64,000 nt of DNA from Vishniacozyma victoriae (Eukaryota > Basidiomycota > Tremellomycetes > Tremellales > Bulleribasidiaceae): positions 806,001-870,000 of the forward strand of contig JADPYG010000001.1 in NCBI GenBank assembly GCA_017654735.1. Reading direction: 5' to 3'. The translations under genes were made by a program, and so were the position numbers. The notes under the pieces were generated by a model, which was given only the letters and a program-made list of their open reading frames with translations, was not told where the DNA came from and searched no databases. Of this stretch, positions 12,066 through 23,003 are shown piece by piece (position 1 is the first letter of the stretch; each line of letters begins with the position of its first letter).

Positions 12066-13106
12066 ATGAACCCACACAAGATGGTAAGTGGCATTCCAAT
12101 CTCTGCCGTCTCCTACCGCGACGCGATGAGTGGGGGTATTGCAGATCCCAAAGGCAATCCTGTGATCCCAAGGGGTTGATGGGTGATCTAGTTGCTTGAA
12201 TGGGATCCTTTGTTACAATGGAATACATCTACCATCACCCTCCTTTTCCCCCCAACATCTTTCACTCTTACTTTCGACTTCATACCATTCAACCAACTTC
12301 TATACGTGTTGTACAATAGCTAATCATGTTTCTTCTGCAGAACAAGGTCGATATCAGTGTACGTCCCTCTTGCTTCTCTCTAGAGTAGTGCTGACGATCT
12401 AGTCGATGAGTGAGCAGGATCAGAAAGCATTCAAGATGTATGGGAAAATTCCCGGCAAGAACCTTCTCACAAAGATGCAGAAGGTAAGCCATCCTGTCTA
12501 TTCTATCCAGGGCTTAAGCTGACACGTAGGACCGTAAATACTTTGATTCGGGTGACTACATGATGTCCAAGGCTGGTGTCGCCAGTGCTCAGGCTCCCGG
12601 CACAGCTATCCCCACTCCAGAGGGGTACGTCCAGCTTACAAGACCAAGTCACTCAGCTGACTCAACAGTGTCCCCCACGCATCCGCACCTGGCACACTCG
12701 CTACCTCCCCCCACAACACCTCTCCTCCCATTACATCGCCTACACACGAGTACGCCCCTTTCGGCCAACTCGAGAAAGTGACATCAAACGACAAGGGCAA
12801 TGTTGGCGTTGGAATCAGCCCAGCTGCTACAAGTGACGCCATGGAAGTTCCAGGTGGACACGGCGGTCAACAACAGGGACAACACGGCAGACGTCCCAGT
12901 GAAAGGTACATTCACCCTTCTTGACTGCATGTCTGTACTGACAGAGTAGTAGCCAAGCACGCGTGTCACCCCCTGCGACGATGCGCGAGAACTCGAACCC
13001 ATCCTCATCTTTCCCAATTCATCACCGGGACTCTGCTGGCGCGCTAGGATCTTCGCCTGTCAAGACTAGCAACCTGAGGCGATCGGACGACGACGTGGAA
13101 ATGTAA
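12066..13106 (+). CDS. IGO1: Endosulfine/ARPP-19 family PP2A inhibitor (Igo1-like)
   Basis: Endosulfines are phosphorylated by Greatwall/Rim15 kinases and then inhibit PP2A-B55, controlling quiescence and mitotic entry. Six exons (12066-12083, 12341-12358, 12403-12483, 12530-12624, 12669-12905, 12950-13106) sum to 606 nt, 201 residues. The core is KAFKMYGKIPGKNLL, then KDRKYFDSGDYMMSKAG; Ser in FDSGDY is the kinase site. The rest is a disordered Pro/Ser/Gly-rich tail. The first two coding exons are only 18 nt each, separated by a 257-nt intron, long for this genome and possibly regulatory. The last acceptor (TAG at 12949) was picked because it keeps the frame. Confidence 0.9.
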
Positions 13107-13699
13107 GATAGGAATTCTGCTACAAGACGGTTTCATGTGGAAAGGGATGATGGTTCAATGGAGTTTCGCGAGTACTTGGGCTGGCGATCAGTTTGGGACG
13201 AATCATGTGTACGAGTAATGATATGCTATTGTAACCAGGAGTGACTCGGAGGATGTCTCACAGATAAGCTAATATCAGATAATCACGTGGAGGTACATCA
13301 TGTCTCAGATGTCTATCCGAGACGATACATCAACAATATTAGAGACCATTGGCCGGGCATTCCCCAGACATTAGACTGAACCCCTTGAATTCAAATCTCA
13401 ATGACCTTCTTGGTTTCTGACTGTCTTGGCTAATCTGACACCTTGTCTAATGTTCTTATCGCTATACAGCTTGCAGGTACGATTCCATATATTACCCATT
13501 GGGTAGGGTACTCCCGTCTACTTGTTTCGACACAGATACACGAACCACTTTCTTTTTCCTCTGAACGTTTGGTAGCTGGGCTATCTTATCTTCGACACCG
13601 AGACATCTGACTCAGGTCCATACTACCTTCTTACCCCATCATTACCCACGGCTACACCCACTACCCCCTACCCTCCAGCACTCTCTCTACCACTTCACC
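13107..13699. other. Intergenic region
   Basis: No coding potential seen. It ends in a strongly CT-rich, purine-poor leader (about 13615-13699) directly before the next ATG, typical of transcription start regions in this genome. A CACGTG hexamer sits near 13284. Confidence 0.5.
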
Positions 13700-15982
13700 A
13701 TGGCTCGACCACCACCCCCTCTTCCCATGCAGTCTGGGGATACAGTTTCCCTCGACACCGACACCGACATCGACTCACTATCACCACCCTTTGCCGAGGT
13801 AGAGGTCGATGCTCCCGTCACCAAGAAGCTTGGACCTAGATCCATCGGATTTGGAGGCAAGTTCTCTACCCCCGCTATCGATCTACCACCCACCATATAT
13901 GACCGATCGATCTCGAATCCCTTCTCGCCTATCATCCTTGACGATCAGCTAGACGAGGTCATTTACGATACCTCTTACGCCGAGCTGGTCTTGAGCGAGG
14001 CGACCCCCATCGTACCCGACATCTACGAAGAGGAGAACGACTATGTCTATACACATCGTCCACTTACTATACCTTGGCTTCTACCTCGAGCTGATGGCTC
14101 GCGTGGGCCTGTTCGACGCGGATTCATGGGAACACATGATGCGGGTATGGAAAGTGGGCTCAATGGCAATGCGGGGTCCAATTTGGATTTACCGTCCGTC
14201 CGACCATCCCCGAGACCAATGAGCGAAGAAGTCAGACCTGGACTGGAAGCTTCGATCGCTTTGTCGGTCATCATTGGTCTTGCCGCGATTGTCCTCACTG
14301 CTTACGCCGGACTGTCTTATCGACGCAAGAAACGAACAAACAAGTCAACAAGTAACAAGGACAATGTATGTGAGGATGAAGAGGCCTTCACAGGTGCTAG
14401 AGAGAATGAGGCAGATGAAGAAAAAGGACTGGAGAGTCCAGCTCCTGCCGTCATGGACGATAGTCAGACACCCCACGGTAGGAAGGGATTTAGACTATGG
14501 TCGCCTCTTCCTCTCTTTTCGCCTAAACAATCCCCAAGCCATGGTTCCGATGTCGCTACCCCCCCTGCACCCCATCGGAGAGCTGTCCTCTGTTCACCTA
14601 GTCCCGTCCTAGCTCCTCTGGTCACCTCCTTCTCGCCTGCTCCATCACCTTCTCCAGGTCCATCGCCTCTGAACAGGGTTTCAATCCCGGGGGAGACAAT
14701 GCAATCACTCATGGATGCTCTCGATTCTCCTCTCCCCCTGGAACTTGACACAATCCATGAAACCAATGAGCAGACTTCGATGAGATCAATGTCGTCCCTT
14801 GAACAACTACATCATCGACTCTCGACCGCTTCTGAATCAGACTCGATGCGACGGCATTCTGCTACCTCGACTTATTCTACTTGCTCGGAACGTTCCTCGA
14901 TCGACTCGAAAAACGAAGACGAAGACGCAATTTCGGACGATGCCCATCTCCCGGAAAGATCTAATTCGGTCTCCTCTGAATCATCCAGTGTATACCTCGA
15001 AACGCCAGCTAGGATCCAAACGCCTGCATTGGGTGATCTGGTGACCGAGGGTCCTAGGATCCCCTCGACTGGTCTACAGCTTCCTACAGCACCGTCCGCT
15101 GCGTCCATTCATGAGGCCCTCGACGATATGATTGGACTATTTACCCAGCCACCTGAGACTCCCCGTCCACAGGGTGATGGAGAGGAATTGGACGCTCTCG
15201 CTAAAGCCGCCGAGGCTATTGGAAAGATCGCATTCGCCCAACTACAGAGTAACAGCGGACGTAACATATGTATCAGTCCCACCGATACTTCCTCTCCTGA
15301 ATCTTTCGCACAGCCTATCCGACCTCATAATCCACTCATCAAGAATCCTCTGTTCAGCTTGGGAGAAGAAACCCCAGAACAAGCTCCTGCCCAGAGTTTG
15401 ACAATCGACCATACTGCCGAAACCAGCATAAACTCGCCCCGACCTGCACCTGCTTCTCGTCGACATACCCTGCCCATCGCTCTACTCAGTCGTCGAAGCA
15501 GTCTCCCCACCTCGTCCAGACCTGGACCAAGCAGGTATTCGGAATTGTATAACAAAGATCACCTCCCAAGTGCTTTATCCGGAATCAGAAGTCGTCAAAA
15601 TTCATTACCAACAGTATCGGAATCCGGGTCGGAGATGGATTCAGCATTCGTTCAGGCAGCCTATAAATTCACAGCTTCAATGGGTGCAGAAAAGGTACAG
15701 CTCGAACAGCGTCGGATGACTTTAACGACAAAATACGAAAATGCAATGGCGAGACGCAATAGTCTCGATTTCTATCCCGAGGCACAGGAACAGACTCCAG
15801 AACGAATAGCTCTGGCCAAATTCTTAGCTTCGGTAGCTGACACGGAGGAGGAAGATGATGAGGATGATTTCACACCGTATTGGGGTAGTGAGGATGAGAC
15901 TCATTCGCGGTGGTTGGTATATGAGGAGAATTTCCCGTTGCCGGAATCGGGACTGCCTCAGATTATGGTCACTTGTCACTAG
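13700..15982 (+). CDS. Hypothetical single-pass membrane protein, intronless
   Basis: One uninterrupted 760-codon frame. I do not recognise the family. Residues 1-180 are acidic and proline-rich with no signal peptide; residues about 184-207 form one hydrophobic helix (SIALSVIIGLAAIVLTAYAG) followed at once by basic YRRKKR, a stop-transfer signal that predicts the large C-terminal part to be cytosolic. The tail is Ser/Pro-rich and disordered with many potential phosphosites (RRHTLPIALLSRRSSLP, RRNSLDF) and an acidic end (TEEEDDEDDF). The pattern suggests a plasma-membrane sensor or regulator, but that is inference. Lack of introns is unusual here. Confidence 0.8.
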   Translation: MARPPPPLPMQSGDTVSLDTDTDIDSLSPPFAEVEVDAPVTKKLGPRSIGFGGKFSTPAIDLPPTIYDRSISNPFSPIILDDQLDEVIYDTSYAELVLSEATPIVPDIYEEENDYVYTHRPLTIPWLLPRADGSRGPVRRGFMGTHDAGMESGLNGNAGSNLDLPSVRPSPRPMSEEVRPGLEASIALSVIIGLAAIVLTAYAGLSYRRKKRTNKSTSNKDNVCEDEEAFTGARENEADEEKGLESPAPAVMDDSQTPHGRKGFRLWSPLPLFSPKQSPSHGSDVATPPAPHRRAVLCSPSPVLAPLVTSFSPAPSPSPGPSPLNRVSIPGETMQSLMDALDSPLPLELDTIHETNEQTSMRSMSSLEQLHHRLSTASESDSMRRHSATSTYSTCSERSSIDSKNEDEDAISDDAHLPERSNSVSSESSSVYLETPARIQTPALGDLVTEGPRIPSTGLQLPTAPSAASIHEALDDMIGLFTQPPETPRPQGDGEELDALAKAAEAIGKIAFAQLQSNSGRNICISPTDTSSPESFAQPIRPHNPLIKNPLFSLGEETPEQAPAQSLTIDHTAETSINSPRPAPASRRHTLPIALLSRRSSLPTSSRPGPSRYSELYNKDHLPSALSGIRSRQNSLPTVSESGSEMDSAFVQAAYKFTASMGAEKVQLEQRRMTLTTKYENAMARRNSLDFYPEAQEQTPERIALAKFLASVADTEEEDDEDDFTPYWGSEDETHSRWLVYEENFPLPESGLPQIMVTCH

Positions 15983-16193
15983 GTTGATAGGCGTCAGTTG
16001 TATATTAGAGGGACTCCTCCAATCAAAACAGTCCGAAAGGGCTGGCATCTCGTGGATGCATGTATAGTATGTGTATCAAGTATGATGTATTCTATCATTC
16101 AGGCTTACTGAATGACGAGTTCGAGACGTGTCCGAGGCAGCTGGGCTAATTGTCTACCAGTTGGAGTCTGTGCAGTATTGTAGATCCGGGCGA

Positions 16194-19100
16194 TCATGCA
16201 GGCGCAGCCACCGATTGAGCAGCTTCGCTCTCCAAAGTAGACGTCGACGCCGCGGGAGTTGGTGCCGCTAACTTCGAAGCAACATAAGTCTTGATCTGGG
16301 GCAAGACATCATTTAGCACATCAACGACCTTGGCATGTTCTGCCTGTCAGCACCATATGACTAACGGAGTGGATCAGGACAAACCAGAAGTGAACACTTG
16401 ACCACCTAATCTCTTTTTGATCCTCTCATCCGCTAGTATTGGATGTCCCGTTGGGACGTATATACGGTTTGACTATTTATCAGCAATGTAAGTACAGGCA
16501 GACATACCTCTCGGAACCAGGCCCGTCGGCCCTCGTTCTGGGGATCGGGTCGGACGAGGTAATGAAGACCTGCTACTTGGATCACTGCTTTCACCTTTCG
16601 CTCAACCTCTACCACATGTTAGCATTGATCGACGAGCGGGTAAGAGACTGACCTCTATTGTTGACTAGATCCATGACTACTTGACATCCTGTTCCGTGAC
16701 CTATCAAGATCACATTCTCAGCTTCCGAGAGTCTGAATGTCAGCTCAGCAACATGGGATTACAAGGGGAAGTAAGCTCACTGGATGTAATTATCCCATAG
16801 GTATTTGATCAATGACCGTTCCTCTTCTGGCCCTTGTTGACGGATCGACTTGGGTCCAGGTGCCTGACATCAGCTTGGTCTCGAGAACAAGGCGTGGACA
16901 TACCCTGCTCAGCTGTGTCGGAAGCTGTTTGAGTACATTGACATCGATGATATTGTAGCCGTTGTCCTTCACCCAATTGACGATCAGATCACTGGTATCG
17001 ATCTAGCAAGCATCAGCGTCGCCCATCATGGGAGGTGTTGGAACTCACCAGATACGAGTTGGTCAAGCTGATATTACTCGTAGCAACGCCATCGGTCTCC
17101 ACCCTCAGATTACCGAAGTCATGGACAAAGACGACTAATGTGCTCTTTGGTCCTGCCTCGTATACACCCTCACTGTGATGTCAGCGACACTCTACCAAGA
17201 GGTAATTCGTGACTCACTTGCAGATGACCTGACCTCCGAAGGCCGATTCCAATTCTTCGCTCGCTAGAGGGATCTGGAACATGCGATGTTTTTCGAACAT
17301 GTGATGTGCGCGATGAATCTTGAGTAAGTCGGGTATGCTGAGTGTCGCAGGCTTGTTATCTATCTCGGTGACTGACTGATCAGCCAAGTCCGTGACATCA
17401 AACATGGAAAACTGACCTTCTGGCGGCTCGCATGATACCGGATCGATACTCTTCCAGTACTTTGAGTGAACCTTAGCGACTTGATGGATGACTTCCGTAG
17501 CCACCTCGGAGGCTTGTAGAGCGCCAAGCTCAGGCGGCGTTTCACCAAGCAAGACTTGGGCGACTGCAAAAGCAGAATTGGAGATAGCTTGCAGATTGTA
17601 TCCACCCTAGTCTATCAGCTTGGACTACAAGGATGGACTTACTTCCAGAGCGACGACGACCTTGCCAGACGCGAGAGCACAGAGCATATGTGTCATATGT
17701 CCGTATGCGGCTGGGGAGACGTGACATTGACCAAGCTGATCACCTTCTGCAGCGTCAAATCCAGCAGAGACTATTCCATCAGCTCCGCTTAGCGATTGAA
17801 GAAGGCACTGACTGATGACTAGATCCGGTGCGAATTCATATGCGATGGGCATGATGATCTTCTGAAATGCGTAAATGTAATCACCATCCCCGAATCCACT
17901 CGTCGGCCAAGCAACGTTGACAGATCTACAATCAGCCATGAACAATTATAGGGTCAACCATGGACTCACTTTCCCTCTCCTGCCCCACTTCCTACCATGT
18001 CTATCGCTCCGAAATCGCTAGTAGGGTAGAAATTACCTCCATCATGACGATGAATGGAAATGTACAAGACATCTGGATCATCCCAGAAAGCCCTCTGCGT
18101 ACCGTTCCCGTGGTGTACATCCCTGCCATCAGTCTACACCCCTTATTTTGTTTACTCACCAATCCAAGATCAGGACCTTCTTCGCAAGACCCTGTCTCTG
18201 AATCTCCTTTGCAGCAACAGCGACATTGTTGAAGAAACAGAAACCCATGTGTTCCTCTGGTTCGGCATGATGTCCTGGAGGTCTGACTATTGCGAACGCA
18301 TTCCTCACTTCCCCCTTGCACACCGACAGGCAAGCTTGGATGACACCACCACAAGATAGTCTTGCGCAATGTGCCGTTTCTCGACATACGTAGAGCGATA
18401 ATTGGTCATAGTAGTGTTTGCTCTCTTGGATCTTGTCATCACTCAGGACTACCCGTCAGCCCAGCACCGTACTTCTTGAAATACCTACACTCTGTTCCCT
18501 GTACTTTATCCCAATGGCCTTCCGAGTGGACCGTCATGACCTGCTCAAACGTCACTTCTTGGAAATCCAATTTCTTCATCCGCTTAATCAGGCCATGTTC
18601 CGACAACCTGCTATATATCCTCTTGATCCGCATAGGTTCCTCGGGGTGATTATCACCATTTTGAGCATCGTCGCTTGTCGGCGTATATCCGTCAGGGCAG
18701 TGAAGCATCATCAACGGATCGTAGATATATCCTGTACGGTAGATACGAGCAGGTGATGGTAGACTGGGTCTTGAGACCACAGAAGTGTCGAGTGAAGAGA
18801 GGGTGGATGGTCCAGCTGGGGCGTTGGTAGATGCAGTCTGGATGTGCGGCGATGGTGTGAGAACTGGAGCCGAGGCGGGAAGTCGAGCTTCCGTCATTGA
18901 GATATCGGTCGAAGTAGCATCAGAGTTGGAGGCGGGAGGGATAGAGAATAGGTCGGCGGGATTGATTGTCTGCGGAGGTTGCGCTTCTGGGTATGTACTG
19001 CTCGTAGTCGCGATTGTTTCCTCTACCGTCTCTCCGTTGACCTTCGTAACCGCTATCTCGGTTGTCTTCTCCTGGACTATGGATGTTCCGGCAGTAGCGG

Positions 19101-19248
19101 ATGGCTCAGCAGCGGACGGGCTTGCGTCGACATCCATGGCGATGTCGGCTGCATTAGGGACCTGAGAGTTGCCAGATCTCGTCTGGTCTTCATTTGTAGC
19201 AGATTCGGATGCTCGAGGCTGACTCTGCGAAGGCGGGTCAACGTCCAT
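16194..19248 (-). CDS. HDA1: Class II histone deacetylase Hda1/Clr3 with Arb2 domain
   Basis: Zn-dependent lysine deacetylase, catalytic subunit of a SHREC/HDA-type silencing complex in the nucleus. The N-terminus (about 165 residues, MDVDPPSQ...) is low complexity. The deacetylase domain starts [13 protein letters not shown] and includes [20 protein letters not shown], the [10 protein letters not shown] block, [15 protein letters not shown], and AGFDAAEGD (zinc ligand Asp). A C-terminal Arb2-type domain follows ([44 protein letters not shown]). About ten short introns. The gene ends SVAAPA at 16194 and is convergent with the membrane-protein gene. Confidence 0.93.
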
Positions 19249-19731
19249 GGTGGCTGACGATAGTCGAAGTGGTATTGTGTATTTGAACGATTGATCGCCG
19301 CCAATCTGGTAGCAAGGAAGTTCAAAGGACTACGACAAAGGAGGTATACCTCTTCTTAAGCCTGGCCTTCCTATCCTCCCAGCCTTGACTTGTGTCCTAG
19401 ACGTGGTAGAGTTGTAGGAGCCTACGCAAGAAGGTACAATAGGAGCTAGAAATTGTCAATTGTTGATCCGTCTCTTGACGCGAGGTGCTACAGATTACAG
19501 ATTGCACGTGGATCAAGCTGCATATTGCTATCTAGCTATATGGAACCCCTCCAGCCATAGATCAGACACTAGCCCACCCCCATCTACTCAATATGGTTGA
19601 CTACCAATACTGTCTGAAAAAGCTAAATAGATTAATCGAAAACGAAAATTAACTACACCAAACAACACACTCCAAGGATTAAAAAAGGGTATCACAATAC
19701 AAACACTTCCAAACTCGATTGATTGGGATGT
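19249..19731. other. Intergenic region between HDA1 and H1
   Basis: Promoter of HDA1 and terminator of the H1 gene, both on the minus strand. AT-rich part at 19620-19700; nothing else recognised. Confidence 0.4.
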
Positions 19732-21136
19732 TTACTTCTTAGCGGCGACCTTCTTCTTGGGGGCGACGGCCTTCTTGGGAGCGGCTTTGGTAGCGGCGGC
19801 CTTGGCTAAGCTATCAGTAAGATTCTTATGAAGTAGAGAATAATGACATACCGGCAGGAGCCTTCTTGGTACCGGAAGCAGTCTTCTTAGCTGGGGCAGC
19901 AGCCTTCTTTGCGACGGGCTTCTTGGCGGCAGCGGTCTTTGCTGCTGGCTTAGCGGCGGCCTTGGCGGCAGGAGCAGCCTTCTTGACGGGAGCCTTCTTG
20001 GTGGCGGCAGCGGTGGTGGTCTTCTTGGCCGCTGGCTTAGCAGCGGGCTTAGCGGCAGCCTTGGTGGCGGTCTTTGCGGCGGGCTTGGTGGCAGTCTTTG
20101 CGGCGGGCTTGGCGGCAGCAGCCTTCTTGACGGGTGCGACGTTCTCCTTGTCGGCAGCAGCGGACTTCTGATCAATCAGCATATTATCACATGTGATTAG
20201 AGGGGAGACTGACTTTGGCGGCAACCTTGACTCGACCGGCAAGACCCTTGGGGAGAGATAGAGCACCAGTCTCGGAACCTCGCTTGATAGCGTTGTTGAG
20301 GTTGTTGGCGTTGGAAGCAGAAGACATGTCGAGCTTGTACTTGTCGGCAAGGAACCTGTTGGTGAGACATGTACAAATTGGAGTTGCACGCGGTGGCGAC
20401 TTACTTCTTGATAGTGGGTCGAGAGACACCAGCTCGGGAGTCCTCGGGGTTGGCCTTGACACATTCCTGGTTGATCAGTAAGAGGACACGACAGAGATGT
20501 GAGTCGGTGATCGGGAATTCTTCCGGAACAGGTAACTTTTTGGGCGGATGGATGGGAAGCTGTCATCTTGTATGCACCACTAGAGTGCATAACTAGTCAA
20601 GACCCGCTAGGTCCATGAAGGAGAAGAAAGAAATCGATGAAGCGTGAGAGAAGAGGATGTGAAGAGTGGCAAACCCGAGACAGTCGGAAGGTGGGGTGGG
20701 AGATGATGGGATGTCCATATCCGGCAGTCTGAAGCAGAGGCAGCGATGCATGCATCACTGTAGACATGTTGTGGAGAAAGAGAATGTTGACGCAGAAAAT
20801 CGCAAGCAAGGAGAAGGTGATGTGATGTGGGGGAACGATGACAGGAGTCGACGCCTCCTTCTCGCGCGGCGTAAACAAACAACGCGTGAGCGGATTGAGA
20901 GCCAGCGAAGCTTGATCCCGATGCATCCAGCTGTACCAAGCGCACAGCTGAGCGAGAGAAGGGGATAGCATACTCCACCGGACTCGATGGGGTGATATGG
21001 ATCGAAGGACCCGAATGGGAAGACCGAGAAACCAAAGCCCCAAGATAGATCAATGACTTACCTGGATCATGGCGAGGAAGGTGGGGTGGGCAGAAGCCTT
21101 CTTGGCGACGGGTGCTGCTTTCTTGGTAGGTGCCAT
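19732..21136 (-). CDS. Linker histone H1
   Basis: A chromatin linker histone. Start MAPTKKAAPVAKKASAHPTF (21136); globular winged-helix domain HPTFLAMIQ-ECVKANPEDSRAGVSRPTIKK-FLADKYKLD-NNLNNAIKRGSETGAL; then a long Lys/Ala/Pro tail with repeated AAKPAAKTATK units and terminal KVAAKK. Five exons; the second intron boundary falls inside the globular domain. The intron between exon 1 (ends 21061) and exon 2 (starts about 20466) is close to 600 nt, more than ten times the usual size here. The DNA behind the tail is a GC-rich imperfect repeat, about 19870-20160. Confidence 0.92.
19870..20160 (-). repeat. Imperfect tandem repeat encoding the H1 AAKPAAKT tail
   Basis: Repeated GCGGCTTTGGT/GGCGGTCTTTGC-like units on the plus strand encode alternating Lys/Ala/Pro/Thr. 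This is a coding repeat, likely length-variable between strains. Confidence 0.6.
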
Positions 21137-22990
21137 TGTTGATGTTCTGGTTTGGTAGATTGAGCTGTTTGGCGAAATGAAGATATTATCGAGAGAAAGA
21201 GTAAACAAAGGCATCGAAAAGGTCGGTCGGATCAAGGGAAGAAATTAGATCAGCTTTTGTTCTTCTCTGTAGATTTGTAGGACGCCACGATGGTGCAGAG
21301 AGATGTTGGTGGGATGAGGATGAAGATCACTTACGAGTATAAGATACTAAAGGCTTGGTTTCGCTAATCAATGACAGATATGTGATGGAGAAGAAGAAGG
21401 GGGGGAAGGGGATTGACGAGGGCGATATATTGTTGGCGTCAACTCTCGCGCGGCAAGTCCAGACAAACATTGGTCACGTGACCTTGGCTGTCGTTTTGTG
21501 GGCCAGTTCAGCAAAGATCCATAGATACAATGCATAGATCAAGTAGTACGATTCGATGCATAAGGACTCGTTCTATCTACTGACAGGACTTGGGGTCTTA
21601 TAGTCGAGTGATGCGTGGTCAATCGAGAGATAAGTGAAACGGTGTTTGCTTCCGCGAATTCTCAAGTCCAGTCAGCTGTGTATTCTCGATATTCCTCTCC
21701 CCTCACCCCTGGCTCCGTTCTACGAGCTATACCTACCCAGAATCTCGAACTTAGCCCTCGAAAGTACCTGGAGTAGAAGGCAGAGGGTCTGAAGTATCCA
21801 CTTGGACTTTCAGACATGGTAAAGCTCATGCATAGCAGGAGAAACAGCGGTCACAATCAAGGTATGCCCGAAAGTGGCAGTTCTGATGACCCCGTTCGTC
21901 CTTGAGTGGGCAAGAGCTAGTTGTGACGCAGAGAGAGCCCTCAAGGATGAATGTAGCTTGATTCGGGGGGATCTCTCACCCTCTTATGGCCTACATGGAC
22001 TCTTCGTGGAAGTGTTGTAAATTTGGGTCCACGACTGGCCGAATCGCTATCTCTCCAGCGCTTTGATCGTGAACATTCTGGTTCTCGAGGAGCGCTGACA
22101 TGGTCCTCACTTTGTCTCCGTCCCTCAGCAGCTGTCATACCAGACAAGAATCTATCTTAGCCTGTCTCAGCCAATAGGTTGATCTCTAGTGATGTGTTGA
22201 GGTGTAAACGAGATGTAGAGCCAATCAGCCAATATCCAACAGAAGCGTCCGTTTTCGTCCCCTTTAGCTTTGCTCAGATCATGCAGATGACCCTCGAAAC
22301 AGTATAGTCCTCCGTATGCGGTCAATGATGTCCTATCACACCCCAGAGCGCTTCACATTGTGCTACTTGCGTATGGTAGACCGCTGAAACGATAGATCCC
22401 ACCAGCGCATATCATACCAGCCAACTTATTTCGAAGTGGACCTCAAAGGTGGAGGTTCTTGATTCAGGCACAAAAGGGCAAATGGATGCACAGGCACGAT
22501 CAGAAGTGTGGCAGTTTTTGATAACGCCGTATTGCCGAGACTTGTTTATGCCCCGGGATTATTATTGAATTAAATGATAACGCCGTTGCATCGACTTGCA
22601 GAATCGCAGCGCGATACTAGTTGCGACAATTGCGACAACGATTGAACGGATTCCATCCGCATCAACGTATTCGATCGTCTTGATAGACTTGCCTCAGCTG
22701 AGCAGATTATGCGGGATACTTATGGCTAGACTGATGGAGAACCTGAGCTTGGCGCTCGACTGACATCAACCAACTTCGCAGACCGAAAGACCCATTTGTC
22801 AGGGTTACGACAATACATCGTAATACCGAAGTCTGCTTCACATGGGCGGATCTCTGGAACATCCTACTCATCTAAGCCGTCCCAGCTTGCGCTGACTCTC
22901 ACTCAGCAATTCAAGCATCTAATTCTGGCGAAGTCCCCAGCGAGAGGTAGTCAGGAACTTATGTCTTCATCCCGAGACGCACACTCAGCT
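21137..22990. other. Gene-free region upstream of histone H1
   Basis: About 1.85 kb without a convincing exon. A minus-strand GTAAGT donor near 21331-21336 suggests a 5' UTR intron of the H1 transcript. A perfect 12-bp E-box palindrome lies at 21472-21483. Near 22519 and 22576 the words GATAACGCCGT and CGAGACTTG/CGACTTG recur as a loose direct repeat of about 30 bp. No tRNA or known RNA was recognised. Confidence 0.45.
21472..21483. promoter_or_regulatory. Perfect palindrome GGTCACGTGACC (E-box)
   Basis: A 12-bp perfect palindrome centred on CACGTG, about 340 bp upstream of the H1 start codon. bHLH factors (Cbf1-, SREBP- or USF-type) bind such cores, and the flanks here resemble those preferred by Cbf1/USF-type dimers. 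Which gene it serves is inferred from proximity only. Confidence 0.45.
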
Positions 22991-23003
22991 TCACACCTGC
23001 AGA

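Noticed and set aside
11740..12069. 109-codon plus-strand frame before the endosulfine gene
   Set aside because: It lies in a CT-rich leader, has biased Thr/Pro/Ser composition, and overlaps the endosulfine start in another frame.
13284..13289. Single CACGTG hexamer in the 13 kb intergenic region
   Set aside because: An isolated 6-bp word without extended symmetry is expected by chance at this window size.
15306..15312. A TTCGCAC word resembling the array core
   Set aside because: A single copy inside a coding region with no flanking consensus or periodicity.
20597..21053. Two 148-codon minus-strand frames inside the H1 intron
   Set aside because: They overlap in different frames, contain no recognised domain, and lie between perfect splice sites of H1. 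Kept only as part of the long-intron finding.
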